From JAHJQZ01 sp963676075 (GTDB lineage Bacteria > Pseudomonadota > Alphaproteobacteria > Rhizobiales > Devosiaceae): a DNA stretch of 64,000 nucleotides. Below are positions 45,870 through 54,567 of the stretch, one piece after another (positions within the stretch are counted from its first letter, which is position 1; every line of letters begins with the position of its first letter). The notes under the pieces are model-generated. The model searched no databases. It saw only the letters and a program-made list of their open reading frames with translations, and had not been told where the DNA came from. The translations under genes were made by a program, and so were the position numbers. The stretch covers positions 593,545 to 657,544 of the forward strand of contig CAXXNZ010000011.1 of NCBI GenBank assembly GCA_963676075.2, in the 5' to 3' direction.

Positions 45870-46799
45870 ATGCGCGATCCCTACGCCGTGCTCGGAGTGG
45901 CGCGGTCGGCGAGCGAGAAGGACGTGAAGACGGCCTATCGCAAGCTGGCCAAGCAGTACCACCCCGACCAGAACAAGACGGACCCGAACGCCCAGGCGAA
46001 ATTCGCCGAGGTGACGGCCGCCTATGACCTTTTGGGCGACAAGGACAAACGCGGGCGCTTCGATCGCGGCGAAATCGACGCCGACGGCAACCCGAGGTTC
46101 GCCGGTCATGATTTTGGCGGTGCACGCGGCGGCGGACCGCGTCCCGGTGGCGGCGCCTTCAACGCCGAAGACATTCTCAAGGAATTCATGTCCGGTTTTG
46201 GCGGCGCGGGCGGCAGACGCGCCGATCCGGGTGCAGGCTGGGACCCCTTTACCGGCGCGCATGCAGGCCGTGGCGGCGGCCGGCCGCAAAAGGGCCATGA
46301 CGTCCAGGTTACCGCTGTCGTGCCTCTGGAAGACGCCCACAAGGCCGGCACAACAACCATTCGCCTGTCGAGCGGCAGGACTCTGTCGGTCAAGCTGCCC
46401 GCCGGCGTGCAGGAAGGCCAGCAGATTCGCCTCAAGGGTCAGGGCCAGTCGTCTCTCGGCGGCGGCGAGCCCGGAGATGCCATCATCACGGTGAAGTTCG
46501 CCCCTCACCGCCAGTTCAGGCTCGACGGTGACAACCTGCGCGTTGACCTGCCGGTGACACTTTATGACGCCGTGCTCGGTGGCAAGGTGCGCGTCCCAAC
46601 ACTCGACGGCGAGGTCGATCTCAACCTTCCCGCCGGCGTGGACACGTCGAAATCACTGCGCCTCAAGGGCAAGGGCTTCCAGGGCAAGGGCGACCTCTAT
46701 GTCGGCCTGCGCATCGTCCTGCCCAAGGGCGGCGATGCCGATCTCGAAAGCCTGATGCGTTTCTGGCGCGACCAGAAGCCCTACAAGGCACGAGACTAG
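45870..46799 (+). CDS. DnaJ/CbpA-type J-domain chaperone
   Basis: A 309-residue type II DnaJ protein. The J domain is residues 1-65 with HPD at 31-33, followed by a Gly-rich region (about 75-140) and two C-terminal substrate-binding domains (LPAGVQEGQQIRLKGQG near 175; RLKGKGFQGKGDLYV near 275). It lacks the zinc-finger repeats of true DnaJ. It stimulates DnaK ATPase. GAGG precedes the ATG; the longer frame from 45765 is not needed. Confidence 0.93.
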   Translation: MRDPYAVLGVARSASEKDVKTAYRKLAKQYHPDQNKTDPNAQAKFAEVTAAYDLLGDKDKRGRFDRGEIDADGNPRFAGHDFGGARGGGPRPGGGAFNAEDILKEFMSGFGGAGGRRADPGAGWDPFTGAHAGRGGGRPQKGHDVQVTAVVPLEDAHKAGTTTIRLSSGRTLSVKLPAGVQEGQQIRLKGQGQSSLGGGEPGDAIITVKFAPHRQFRLDGDNLRVDLPVTLYDAVLGGKVRVPTLDGEVDLNLPAGVDTSKSLRLKGKGFQGKGDLYVGLRIVLPKGGDADLESLMRFWRDQKPYKARD

Positions 46800-46805
46800 G
46801 CGGGA

Positions 46806-46850
46806 GCATGTTCAGGAAAAGTGGCCACCACTTTTCCGGTTCGAACATGC
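46806..46850. repeat. Nested inverted repeat (intergenic palindromic element)
   Basis: Outer arms GCATGTTC (46806-46813) and GAACATGC (46843-46850) enclose inner arms GGAAAAGTGG (46815-46824) and CCACTTTTCC (46828-46837). It lies between the convergent dnaJ and tsaC ends. This looks like the small palindromic repeats scattered through rhizobial genomes; it may also end transcription. Confidence 0.7.
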
Positions 46851-46863
46851 GACCAGCAGAAAC

Positions 46864-47814
46864 CTATTCCCGCGCTGCCGCCCGCGTCAGCCTGTCGTTG
46901 ATCGCCTCGCCGAGGCCGGTTTCGGGAATGGGGGCAACCCCGATTTCGGCAACGCCAGTTGCGTCGAGCTCGCGCAACATGGCGAAAAGGTTGCGCGCCG
47001 CTTCGGCAAAATCGCCTGTCGGTGACAAGTTGCGCACCGGGCCGGTGGTTTCCGGCATCTCCCCGAAACCGAGATAGGCCATGCCGGCTTCAGGATGGCG
47101 CACCTCGAGATAGAGCCTGGCGCGTGGCGCATAATGCCGGACGAGCATGCCAGGCGCAGTGATCGCGTCACCCTGTTTGGCGCGTCTGACCGGAAACCCG
47201 AGCACCTTCTCGATATCGTCATGGGCAATCGCCCCGGCCCGGAGCTGGATGGCGGCGCCGTCTCGGCAGGCAATGATCGTCGATTCGACGCCGGAGCTGC
47301 AGCTACCGCCATCGAGCACCGGCACGGCGCCGCCAAAATCGGCAATCACCTGCTCGGCCCGGGTTGGCGACAGCCTGCCGGACGGATTGGCCGAGGGCGC
47401 TGCCAGCGGCCGCCCAACCGTTTCGATCAGCTCCCGCGCCATGTCATGTGCTGGCATCCTGACCGCCAGCGTGTCGAGCCCCGCAGTCACGAGGTCGGCG
47501 ATAGCACTTCCGGGGTGCAGCGGCAGGACGAGTGTCAGCGGGCCCGGCCAGAAGGCATCGGCGAGGTGTCCGGCCGTGTCGTCGAACGCAACCAGCGACT
47601 CGGCCATCTCGCGCGTCGCGCAATGGACGATCAGCGGGTTAAAACGCGGCCTGCCCTTGGTCTCGTAGATTTTGAGCACCGCGTCGGCATTGCCGGCATC
47701 GGCGCCGAGGCCATAGACAGTTTCGGTCGCAAAAGCGCACACGCCGCCGTTTTTCAGCATCTCGGCGGCCTGTTTGAGATCGACCAGCGCATTGGCAGGC
47801 GATAGCGTGTTCAT
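46864..47814 (-). CDS. L-threonylcarbamoyladenylate synthase (Sua5/TsaC type)
   Basis: A 316-residue protein with the YrdC/Sua5 domain (about residues 1-200; GGVCAFATETVYGLGADA near 24, KGRPRFNPLIVH near 54, PSANPSGRLSPT near 145) and a C-terminal Sua5 domain. It makes threonylcarbamoyl-AMP for t6A37 in tRNA. It is divergent from the HDAC-like gene. The start at 47814 is chosen because the family begins there; the frame continues far upstream without similarity. Confidence 0.93.
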   Translation of the reverse strand: MNTLSPANALVDLKQAAEMLKNGGVCAFATETVYGLGADAGNADAVLKIYETKGRPRFNPLIVHCATREMAESLVAFDDTAGHLADAFWPGPLTLVLPLHPGSAIADLVTAGLDTLAVRMPAHDMARELIETVGRPLAAPSANPSGRLSPTRAEQVIADFGGAVPVLDGGSCSSGVESTIIACRDGAAIQLRAGAIAHDDIEKVLGFPVRRAKQGDAITAPGMLVRHYAPRARLYLEVRHPEAGMAYLGFGEMPETTGPVRNLSPTGDFAEAARNLFAMLRELDATGVAEIGVAPIPETGLGEAINDRLTRAAARE

Positions 47815-47872
47815 GGTGTTCGTTTGACAAGGCCTTCGCCGCGCGTCAAGAAAAGCTTCGGAGGAACGCGGT

Positions 47873-48838
47873 TTGACGACGCTTCTGATCAGCCAGCCCG
47901 AAGGACGGCTGCACCTGACACCGCCGGGACACGCCGAGCGGCCAGAGCGGCTGGAGGCCGTCGAAGACGCCTTGTCCGGCCCGGCGTTTGCCGCACTCGA
48001 CCGCCGCATGGCGGATTCGACCGATCTTGCCATTGCCGAGCTCGTCCACGACCCCATGGTCCTCGATTTCCTGAGACGCGTGCGTCCCACCGAGGGTCTG
48101 TCGCGCATCGATGCCGATACCTTCATGTCGCCCGAATCCTTCGAAGCGGCATCGACCGCCGTCGGCGCGGCGCTGCAAGCGCTCGACGCCGTGGTGCTCG
48201 GCGGCATCGACAATGCCTTTTGCGCTGTGCGCCCGCCTGGACACCATGCCGAGCGCGAACAATCGATGGGCTTTTGCCTGGTCAACACAGTGGCCATTGC
48301 CGCCCGCGAGGCGCAACGCAAGCACGGCGCGGAACGCATCGCCATCATCGATTTCGACGTCCACCACGGCAATGGCACCCAGGATATCTTTTTCAACGAC
48401 GACACCGTGTTTTACGGTTCCAGCCACCAGGTGCCGCTTTATCCCGGCACCGGCGCGATGAGCGAGGTCGGAGCGGGCAATATCTTCAACGCACCCTTGT
48501 CGCCCGGATCGGGCAAGGAGCGCATGCGCGAGGCCTACGAGGCGCGCATCCTGCCGGCGCTCGATGCCTTCGCGCCGGATTTCATTCTGATTTCCGCCGG
48601 ATTTGATGCACACCACCGCGACCCGCTGGCCCAGCTTGAATGGGACGCGGACGATTATGCCTGGCTGACCGGACGTCTTCTCGACATCGCCGACCGCCGA
48701 TGTGCCGGGCGTGTGGTCTCGCTGCTGGAGGGGGGCTACGACCTCAAGGGTCTGTCCGAAGGCGTTGCCGCTCACGTCGGCATGATGCTGCACGGCCAAT
48801 CAGTCGCCTTCCTGCCCGAATCCGACAGCGGCAACTGA
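47873..48838 (+). CDS. Histone deacetylase-family (acetylpolyamine amidohydrolase-like) protein
   Basis: A 321-residue zinc amidohydrolase of the HDAC/AphA/AcuC superfamily. It has RPPGHHAE near residue 122 (catalytic His pair), IIDFDVHHGNGTQD near 160 (Asp and His zinc ligands) and SAGFDAHHRDPL near 243. It probably removes acetyl groups from small molecules such as acetylpolyamines. The start is a TTG at 47873 with GGAGG eight bases upstream. It is followed after 65 nt by xseB, a pairing common in rhizobia. Confidence 0.92.
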   Translation: MTTLLISQPEGRLHLTPPGHAERPERLEAVEDALSGPAFAALDRRMADSTDLAIAELVHDPMVLDFLRRVRPTEGLSRIDADTFMSPESFEAASTAVGAALQALDAVVLGGIDNAFCAVRPPGHHAEREQSMGFCLVNTVAIAAREAQRKHGAERIAIIDFDVHHGNGTQDIFFNDDTVFYGSSHQVPLYPGTGAMSEVGAGNIFNAPLSPGSGKERMREAYEARILPALDAFAPDFILISAGFDAHHRDPLAQLEWDADDYAWLTGRLLDIADRRCAGRVVSLLEGGYDLKGLSEGVAAHVGMMLHGQSVAFLPESDSGN

Positions 48839-48903
48839 GTATCAGACGGGTTGCAACCCGAACCAAAAGCCCTATGGTCTCGCCGCAAGCTGGAGAGGAA
48901 GAC

Positions 48904-49152
48904 ATGAGCGAAAGCGCCCTGCCCGAAATTAAGAAGATGAGTTTCGAACAAGCGCTTGGCGAACTCGAGAAGATCGTCGCTGAGCTCGAAGGCGGTCGGG
49001 CGCCGCTTCAGGACTCCATCGCCATCTATGAGCGTGGCGAAGCCCTGAAAAAGCACTGCGAGACCCTGCTCAAGGCAGCGGAAGCCCGCATCGAGAAAAT
49101 CACCCTCGACCGCGACGGAAACCCGACCGGCGTCGAACCACTGGACGAATGA
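48904..49152 (+). CDS. xseB: XseB, exodeoxyribonuclease VII small subunit
   Basis: An 82-residue helical protein with the XseB pattern SFEQALGELEKIVAELEGG, PLQDSIAIYERG and CETLLKAAEARIEKI. With XseA it forms the exonuclease that degrades single-stranded DNA. An AGAGGAAG lies before the ATG. It starts 65 nt after the HDAC-like gene and ends one base before sco. Confidence 0.96.
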   Translation: MSESALPEIKKMSFEQALGELEKIVAELEGGRAPLQDSIAIYERGEALKKHCETLLKAAEARIEKITLDRDGNPTGVEPLDE

Positions 49153-49153
49153 A

Positions 49154-49759
49154 ATGGCACAGACTTCCTCACCGCTTCTGAGGCGGATGCGTCTGATCCT
49201 TTGGGGTCTGGTCGTCGTTGTCGGCATTGGCGCCACGGCGCTTTATTTCCTCAAGCCTCCCGAACGCCCGGTGGGCCTGTTCGGCGGCGAATTCACCCTG
49301 CAAACCACCGACGGCAAAACCTTTACCGAAAAGGACCTCGTGGGCACCCCGACGCTGATGTATTTCGGCTACACGTTCTGCCCCGATGTCTGCCCGACGA
49401 CGCTGGCCGAAGCGCTCGGCTGGCTGGAAGAGCTGAAGCTCACGCCCGACCAGTTGCGCTTCATCATGGTCACGGTCGATCCCGAGCGCGACACGCCCGA
49501 CAACCTCCGCCAGTATCTCGATGCCTTCTCCTCCGATTTCATCGGCCTTGTCGGCGACGAGACCCAGACCGAGGCGGCCAAGAAGGCGTTCGGCGTCTAT
49601 TCGCAGAAGGTCGTGACCGACGAAGCGACCGACTATCTCGTCGACCACACGGCAAGCGTGTTCCTGCTCGACAAGGACGGCAAGTTCCAGGGCACCATCG
49701 CTTATGGTGAGGACCAGAAATCGGCGATCGCCAAGATCCGCCGCCTCGTCGGCATGTGA
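49154..49759 (+). CDS. SCO1/SenC family copper protein
   Basis: A 201-residue membrane-anchored thioredoxin-fold protein. The anchor is at about residues 13-33; the CPDVCP copper-binding motif is at about 76 and the conserved His in VDHTAS near 163. It helps to assemble the CuA centre of cytochrome c oxidase. It follows xseB by one base and overlaps tlyA by one, so this is an operon. Confidence 0.94.
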   Translation: MAQTSSPLLRRMRLILWGLVVVVGIGATALYFLKPPERPVGLFGGEFTLQTTDGKTFTEKDLVGTPTLMYFGYTFCPDVCPTTLAEALGWLEELKLTPDQLRFIMVTVDPERDTPDNLRQYLDAFSSDFIGLVGDETQTEAAKKAFGVYSQKVVTDEATDYLVDHTASVFLLDKDGKFQGTIAYGEDQKSAIAKIRRLVGM

Positions 49760-50505
49760 TGACACGGCAAAGACTTGATCGCGCCATCGAAGCGCGTGGC
49801 CTGCTGCCAAGCCGGGCGCGAGCCCGCGACGCTGTGCTGCGGGGCACCGTGAGCATCAACGGCACGCCCGCCAGCAAGCCGAGCCAGATGGTGGCCGAGA
49901 CCGACGAGATTGCCGTCGCCGATGCGGCGGCAGCCTATGTCTCGCGCGCTGCGCTCAAACTCATCGCCGGGCTCGACGCCGGCGGCATCGACGTTGCGGG
50001 CAAGAATTGTCTCGATATCGGATCCTCGACCGGCGGGTTCACCCAGGTTCTGCTCCAACGCGGCGCAGCGAAGGTGATTGCCGTCGATGTCGGCCACGAG
50101 CAGATGGTTGAACCCTTACGCTCGGACAAACGCGTCACGCTTTTGGAGGATTTCAACGCCCGCGACCTGACACGCGCCGAGGCGCCAGACCCGATCGACC
50201 TGCTTGTCTGCGACGTCAGTTTTGTTTCGATCGAAAAGGTTCTGGCCGCGCCGCTGGCCCTGTGCGAACCGGGCGCCAAGGCGGTATTGCTGTTCAAGCC
50301 GCAATTCGAGGTCGGGCGCGAGCACGTCGGCAAGGGCGGCATCGTCACAAACGCCGAAGCCATCGGCGAAGCCAAGCTCCGCATCGCCCTGTTTCTGAGG
50401 ACTCAGGGCTGGCAATTCATCACCGAAACGCCCTCGCCCATCGCTGGCGGCGACGGCAACAGGGAAATCGTCATCGTCGTCATCAAACAGGAAAAAGCAC
50501 CGTGA
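49759..50505 (+). CDS. TlyA-family rRNA 2'-O-methyltransferase / haemolysin-like
   Basis: A 248-residue protein with an N-terminal S4 RNA-binding domain (about residues 1-60; RLDRAIEARGLLPSRARARDAV) and an FtsJ-type methyltransferase domain with LDIGSSTGGFTQVLLQ near 87. TlyA methylates 16S and 23S rRNA 2'-hydroxyls. Its ATG overlaps the sco stop (TGATG), and its stop overlaps the next GTG start. Confidence 0.9.
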   Translation: MTRQRLDRAIEARGLLPSRARARDAVLRGTVSINGTPASKPSQMVAETDEIAVADAAAAYVSRAALKLIAGLDAGGIDVAGKNCLDIGSSTGGFTQVLLQRGAAKVIAVDVGHEQMVEPLRSDKRVTLLEDFNARDLTRAEAPDPIDLLVCDVSFVSIEKVLAAPLALCEPGAKAVLLFKPQFEVGREHVGKGGIVTNAEAIGEAKLRIALFLRTQGWQFITETPSPIAGGDGNREIVIVVIKQEKAP

Positions 50506-50804
50506 CGCGGCGCATCCTCGACCGGCTGCTGCACGCCACGCTTGTCGGCTTCGGGCTCATTCTGGTTGCGGTCGGCGTCATGTTGTTTTTCTCGCCGTTC
50601 CCCATAGGCGTCCCCTTCGCCGGCGTCGGCCTGTTCCTGCTGCTGACGCGTTCGCGGCGGGCGCAGCGAATCATCAAAAATCTGCGCACCAACAACGCAT
50701 GGCTCGACCAACGCATCGTTCGAATCGAAGACAGCTCGAACGGCAGGCTCAGGTCTGTTCTGGCATCGAGTCGACCCGACCCGGCAAACGGCGAAACCGG
50801 CTAG
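50502..50804 (+). CDS. Small membrane protein downstream of tlyA
   Basis: A 100-residue protein from a GTG start at 50502, overlapping the tlyA stop by 4 nt, with AGGAAAA upstream. Two hydrophobic segments lie at about residues 12-32 and 35-50, with a basic C-terminal half. No family is recognised. It is the last gene of the xseB-sco-tlyA operon. Confidence 0.7.
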   Translation: MTRRILDRLLHATLVGFGLILVAVGVMLFFSPFPIGVPFAGVGLFLLLTRSRRAQRIIKNLRTNNAWLDQRIVRIEDSSNGRLRSVLASSRPDPANGETG

Positions 50805-50808
50805 CAGC

Positions 50809-51216
50809 CTAGGTCGCGGCGAAATCGAAAGTGTAGTCGAACACGTAGAGATGGCTGCCGTCAGGCGTGACGTTGATCTGCATCTCGCCACGCAGCCCGG
50901 TCAGTTCGTCGGTACCGGAATCGGCGACGACATCGACCCTCAACCACGTCTCGCCGCGATGGGCATGGCCGGAATGTTGCAGGATGAAACTGCCCGTTTT
51001 GCCGTCAAGTTCGCCTTCGACCTTCTCGATGGCCACATAGCCGGCCGAGCCCTCGACGGCGGAACGGGCCGACAGCATCTGTCCGGCACTCTTGCCTTCC
51101 AGCCCGCCAGAGAATGTCTTGTCGATCTGCAACCGACCGAGAAACGCCGCCTCAGGCCGCTCATCGGGCGTCTGCGGCGTAAGATTGACGACAAATCGAC
51201 CTTCGGCGCGGGGCAT
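50809..51216 (-). CDS. DUF3224 family protein
   Basis: A 135-residue protein with the DUF3224 pattern: GRLQIDKTFSGGLEGKSAGQML near residue 27, SAGYVAIEKVEGELDGKTGSFILQHSG near 57 and a C-terminal YVFDYTF. The family has an allene-oxide-cyclase-like barrel fold; its activity is unknown. It is convergent with the small membrane protein gene. Confidence 0.88.
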   Translation of the reverse strand: MPRAEGRFVVNLTPQTPDERPEAAFLGRLQIDKTFSGGLEGKSAGQMLSARSAVEGSAGYVAIEKVEGELDGKTGSFILQHSGHAHRGETWLRVDVVADSGTDELTGLRGEMQINVTPDGSHLYVFDYTFDFAAT

Positions 51217-51311
51217 CGCTGCACTCCCTATTGTTCCGTATTTGTTCTACACAACCACTGTCTCAGGCACAAGCACGCTCTGGCCTATGTAGGTATCCCG
51301 GTGAGGTCGGG

Positions 51312-52418
51312 CTAGTACCCCACGCCGCCGTCGCGGCCGGTCTGGGCGCGGTGGCGCAGGAAATGATCGGCCAGCGTTACGGCCATCATTGCTTCGCCGA
51401 TCGGCACGGCGCGGATACCGACGCAGGGGTCGTGACGGCCCTTGGTGATGATGTCGGTGTCGCGGTTCTCGGTGGTTACCGTTTCACGCGGCTGCAGGAT
51501 CGACGAGGTCGGCTTGACCGCAAAGCGCACCACCACAGGGTCGCCATTGGATATGCCGCCAAGGATACCGCCAGCCTTGTTGGATTTGAACACCGGCGCC
51601 ATCTGGCCGGCGCGCATTTCGTCGGCGTTCTCGGACCCGGTCAATGCGGCGGCATGCATGCCTTCGCCGATCTCGACCGCCTTGACCGCGTTGATACTCA
51701 TCATCGCCGAAGCGAGGTCGGAACTGAGCTTGCCATAGATCGGTGCGCCCCAGCCGGCGGGCACGCCTTCGGCCACGACCTCGACAACGGCGCCGACGGA
51801 ATTACCCTCCTTGCGGATGGCGTCGAGATAGTCTTCCCATTCCTCGGCGGCCACCGGGTCGCCGCAAAAGAACGGGTTGTCATCGACCGCATTCCAGTCG
51901 AAACGCCCGTAATCGATCTTGTGCGGCCCAACCTGCACCAGCGAGGCGCGGATCGTCACTTCGGGGATCACCAGCCGGGCGATGGCCCCCGCCGCCACCC
52001 GCGCCGCCGTCTCGCGCGCCGAAGAGCGACCGCCGCCGCGATAGTCGCGGATGCCATATTTCTGGTGATAGGTCATGTCGGCATGGCCGGGCCGGTACTT
52101 GTCGCGGATCTCCGAATAATCCTTGGAGCGCTGGTCGGTGTTCTCGATCAGCATCGAGATCGGCGTGCCGGTGGTCTTCAATCCGCCGGTACGCTCGTCC
52201 TCGAACACGCCGCTGAGGATCTTCACCTCATCGGCCTCGCGCCGCTGCGTCGTAAAGCGCGACTGGCCGGGCTTGCGCCGGTCCATCTGATGCTGAATCT
52301 CGGCCAAGTCGACATCGAGCATGGGCGGGCAGCCGTCGACGACAACGCCGAGCGCCGGCCCATGGCTTTCGCCCCAGGTGGTGAAGCGGAACAGATGCCC
52401 GAACGAATTATGCGACAT
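51312..52418 (-). CDS. aroC: AroC, chorismate synthase
   Basis: A 368-residue enzyme with FTTWGESHGPALG at the N-terminus (residues 11-23), RPGHADMTYHQKYG near 107, GGRSSARETAARVAAGA near 126 and GRHDPC near 335. It makes chorismate from EPSP with reduced FMN. The start at 52418 gives the standard N-terminus. It lies 89 nt downstream of the phosphatase gene on the same strand. Confidence 0.97.
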   Translation of the reverse strand: MSHNSFGHLFRFTTWGESHGPALGVVVDGCPPMLDVDLAEIQHQMDRRKPGQSRFTTQRREADEVKILSGVFEDERTGGLKTTGTPISMLIENTDQRSKDYSEIRDKYRPGHADMTYHQKYGIRDYRGGGRSSARETAARVAAGAIARLVIPEVTIRASLVQVGPHKIDYGRFDWNAVDDNPFFCGDPVAAEEWEDYLDAIRKEGNSVGAVVEVVAEGVPAGWGAPIYGKLSSDLASAMMSINAVKAVEIGEGMHAAALTGSENADEMRAGQMAPVFKSNKAGGILGGISNGDPVVVRFAVKPTSSILQPRETVTTENRDTDIITKGRHDPCVGIRAVPIGEAMMAVTLADHFLRHRAQTGRDGGVGY

Positions 52419-52507
52419 GGCTAGCGGCCCCCGGAAAGGTGCTGCCTTGATACGGACGCACGCCGGTGGCGTCAATTGCGTGGGAAATGACGCCGTGCGT
52501 GCGGAGC

Positions 52508-53164
52508 CTATAGCAGTCCGGAATCCTTCACCGGCGCGCCGTTCTCCTTGGACGAATAAAGACTCATCACGCCTTTGGAGAAATAGAAGATCGCATCCTG
52601 GCGGATCGGCCAGTTGACGATGTCCTGCTTTTCGGCGCCCTCGACGAGATAGCGACAGATGCGGGCGATGCCGCCATGAGCGACGATGATCGAAGGTCCC
52701 GGCAGTTCGGCCAGCACCGGACGCACGCGGTTGGCGAGATCTTCGTAGCTCTCGCCCTTGTCGGGCCGAAAATACCAGAATTCCTGCTCGCGCTTGCCGA
52801 CATTGCGCATGCCGTTCGGATCGTCGGGCAATTCCGCCGCCAGCGTCCCTTCGTAGATGCCGAAGGAGACCTCGCGCAACCGCTCGTCGAACTGAACGCC
52901 CTCATCGGGCAGCCCGCAGGCCTCACGGACCAGCGACACGGTTTCCCGCGTGCGGATCATCGGCGAGGCACGCCAATGCCATGAGGCAAGGTCGAGCCCG
53001 TCACGTTCGAAGAGCTCCTTGAGCAGCCGTCCATTGGCACCGGCCTGTCCACGGCCGGTGTCGTTCAAAGGAATATCGCGTTGGCCCTGATAGCGGCCCT
53101 CGCGGTTCCACTCGGTTTCGCCGTGCCGGATCAGGTAGAAGTCCGGCAGGTCTGTCATTAGCAT
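52508..53164 (-). CDS. Histidine phosphatase (phosphoglycerate mutase-like)
   Basis: A 218-residue protein of the histidine phosphatase superfamily. LIRHGETEWN near residue 12 holds the catalytic His, and VAHGGIARI near 164 the second His. It lies between fabI and aroC, a gene order common in rhizobia. Its substrate is not evident from the sequence. A second ATG at 53158 is also possible. Confidence 0.9.
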   Translation of the reverse strand: MLMTDLPDFYLIRHGETEWNREGRYQGQRDIPLNDTGRGQAGANGRLLKELFERDGLDLASWHWRASPMIRTRETVSLVREACGLPDEGVQFDERLREVSFGIYEGTLAAELPDDPNGMRNVGKREQEFWYFRPDKGESYEDLANRVRPVLAELPGPSIIVAHGGIARICRYLVEGAEKQDIVNWPIRQDAIFYFSKGVMSLYSSKENGAPVKDSGLL

Positions 53165-53199
53165 TTCAGTCCCCTTGGGGCGGATGCCGGGGCTAAAGA

Positions 53200-54006
53200 T
53201 CAGTCGGCGGTCGGAAGATCCGCATCGAGAAGCTTCATGCCGACGATATTGTAGCCGCCGTCGACATAATGGATCTCGCCACTGACCCCGGAGGAGAGGT
53301 CGGAGAGAAGATAGAGCGCCGCCTTGCCGACATCGTTGATGTCGACATTGCGCCGCAGCGGAGAGTTGGCTTCCTGCCAGTGCAGCATATCGCGCAGACC
53401 GGCGATGCCGGAGGCCGCCAGCGTCTTGATGGCACCGGCGGAGATGGCATTAACGCGGATACCGCCCTTACCGAGATCGACAGCCAAGTAGCGCACGGAA
53501 GCCTCGAGCGCCGCCTTGGCAACGCCCATGACATTGTAGTTCGGCACGTATTTCTCGGAGCCATAATATGTCAGCGTCAAAAGCGAGCCGCCCTCGCCCA
53601 TCAGCTTTTCGGCGCGCTTGGCCACCGCCGTGAACGAGAACACCGAGATGTTCATCGTCATGGCGAAATTGTCAGCTGTCGTGTCGATATAACGGCCTTC
53701 GAGTTCGTCCTTGTTGGAAAACCCGATGGCATGGACGAGGAAATCGAGCTTGCCCCAACGCTTTTCGATTTCGGCAAACGCCGTATCGATGGCAGCATCG
53801 TCTGTCACGTCGCATTCGACCAGGAAATCAGAGCCGGTTTCGGCGGCCAGCGGTTCGACGCGGCGCTTCAAGCCCTCGCCCTGATAGGCGAAAGCCAGCT
53901 CGGCACCCTGATCGGACAACGCCTTGGCGATGCCCCAGGCGATCGAACGGTTGTTGGCGAGCCCCATGATGAGACCGCGCTTTCCGGCCATGATGCCGTT
54001 GGACAT
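53200..54006 (-). CDS. fabI: FabI, NADH-dependent enoyl-ACP reductase
   Basis: A 268-residue SDR-type enoyl reductase. It has GLANNRSIAWGIAKAL near residue 15, HAIGFSNKDEL near 92 and the catalytic YNVMGVAK near 158 (Tyr-x6-Lys). It completes the fatty acid elongation cycle. It lies 35 nt upstream of the phosphatase gene. Rhizobia often carry two FabI copies; this is the one in the pdxH-aroC neighbourhood. Confidence 0.96.
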   Translation of the reverse strand: MSNGIMAGKRGLIMGLANNRSIAWGIAKALSDQGAELAFAYQGEGLKRRVEPLAAETGSDFLVECDVTDDAAIDTAFAEIEKRWGKLDFLVHAIGFSNKDELEGRYIDTTADNFAMTMNISVFSFTAVAKRAEKLMGEGGSLLTLTYYGSEKYVPNYNVMGVAKAALEASVRYLAVDLGKGGIRVNAISAGAIKTLAASGIAGLRDMLHWQEANSPLRRNVDINDVGKAALYLLSDLSSGVSGEIHYVDGGYNIVGMKLLDADLPTAD

Positions 54007-54209
54007 ATCATGCTCCCTAAATTGCTTGCGCCGGTTTTGGCATAGGCGCGGGCGGTGGGCAAGTTCGCGCTGCGTCGTCGCACGTCCGAAATCGCAGGGG
54101 CATCACGCGTTAATGCAGACTATGCTGGTCCATGGCCGCCGCACCGGCGCTGTCCATGCGCCAATGCGTCGATCTGCTCTGCATTTCAGGATCCTCAGCG
54201 AGGCACGTC

Positions 54210-54500
54210 ATGCCATCCGTCTATTTCTCAGCCACCATCCGAATTTCGGACCAGACCCGTTATCAGCGCTATCTCGACGCCTATGATGAGGCCTTCGCCG
54301 GCACCGGAGGCGAGGTCCTCGCGGTCGACGATGCACCGCTCCCCCTCGAAGGGGCGCCTCTGCCCGGGCGTGTGGTTCTCATCCGCTTCCCGGACGAGGC
54401 AGCATTCCGTAGCTGGTACGATTCGGCGGCCTACAGGCGCATCGTCGTCCACCGCCATGCCGCCAGTGAGACCGACGCGCTGCTGGTGCACGGACGTTGA
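54210..54500 (+). CDS. DUF1330 family protein
   Basis: A 96-residue ferredoxin-like dimeric alpha-beta protein of the DUF1330 family (YFSATIRISDQTRYQRYL near residue 5, RVVLIRFPDEAAFRSWYDS near 54, YRRI). Function is not known. GAGG lies before the ATG. It stands 67 nt before the FAD-linked dehydrogenase on the same strand. Confidence 0.85.
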   Translation: MPSVYFSATIRISDQTRYQRYLDAYDEAFAGTGGEVLAVDDAPLPLEGAPLPGRVVLIRFPDEAAFRSWYDSAAYRRIVVHRHAASETDALLVHGR

Positions 54501-54567
54501 TGAGCGCCCCCTCGACAGACCGCAGAGGCCGCTTTCCTCTCGCCGTGGCTGAAGCTATCTTGTCCTC

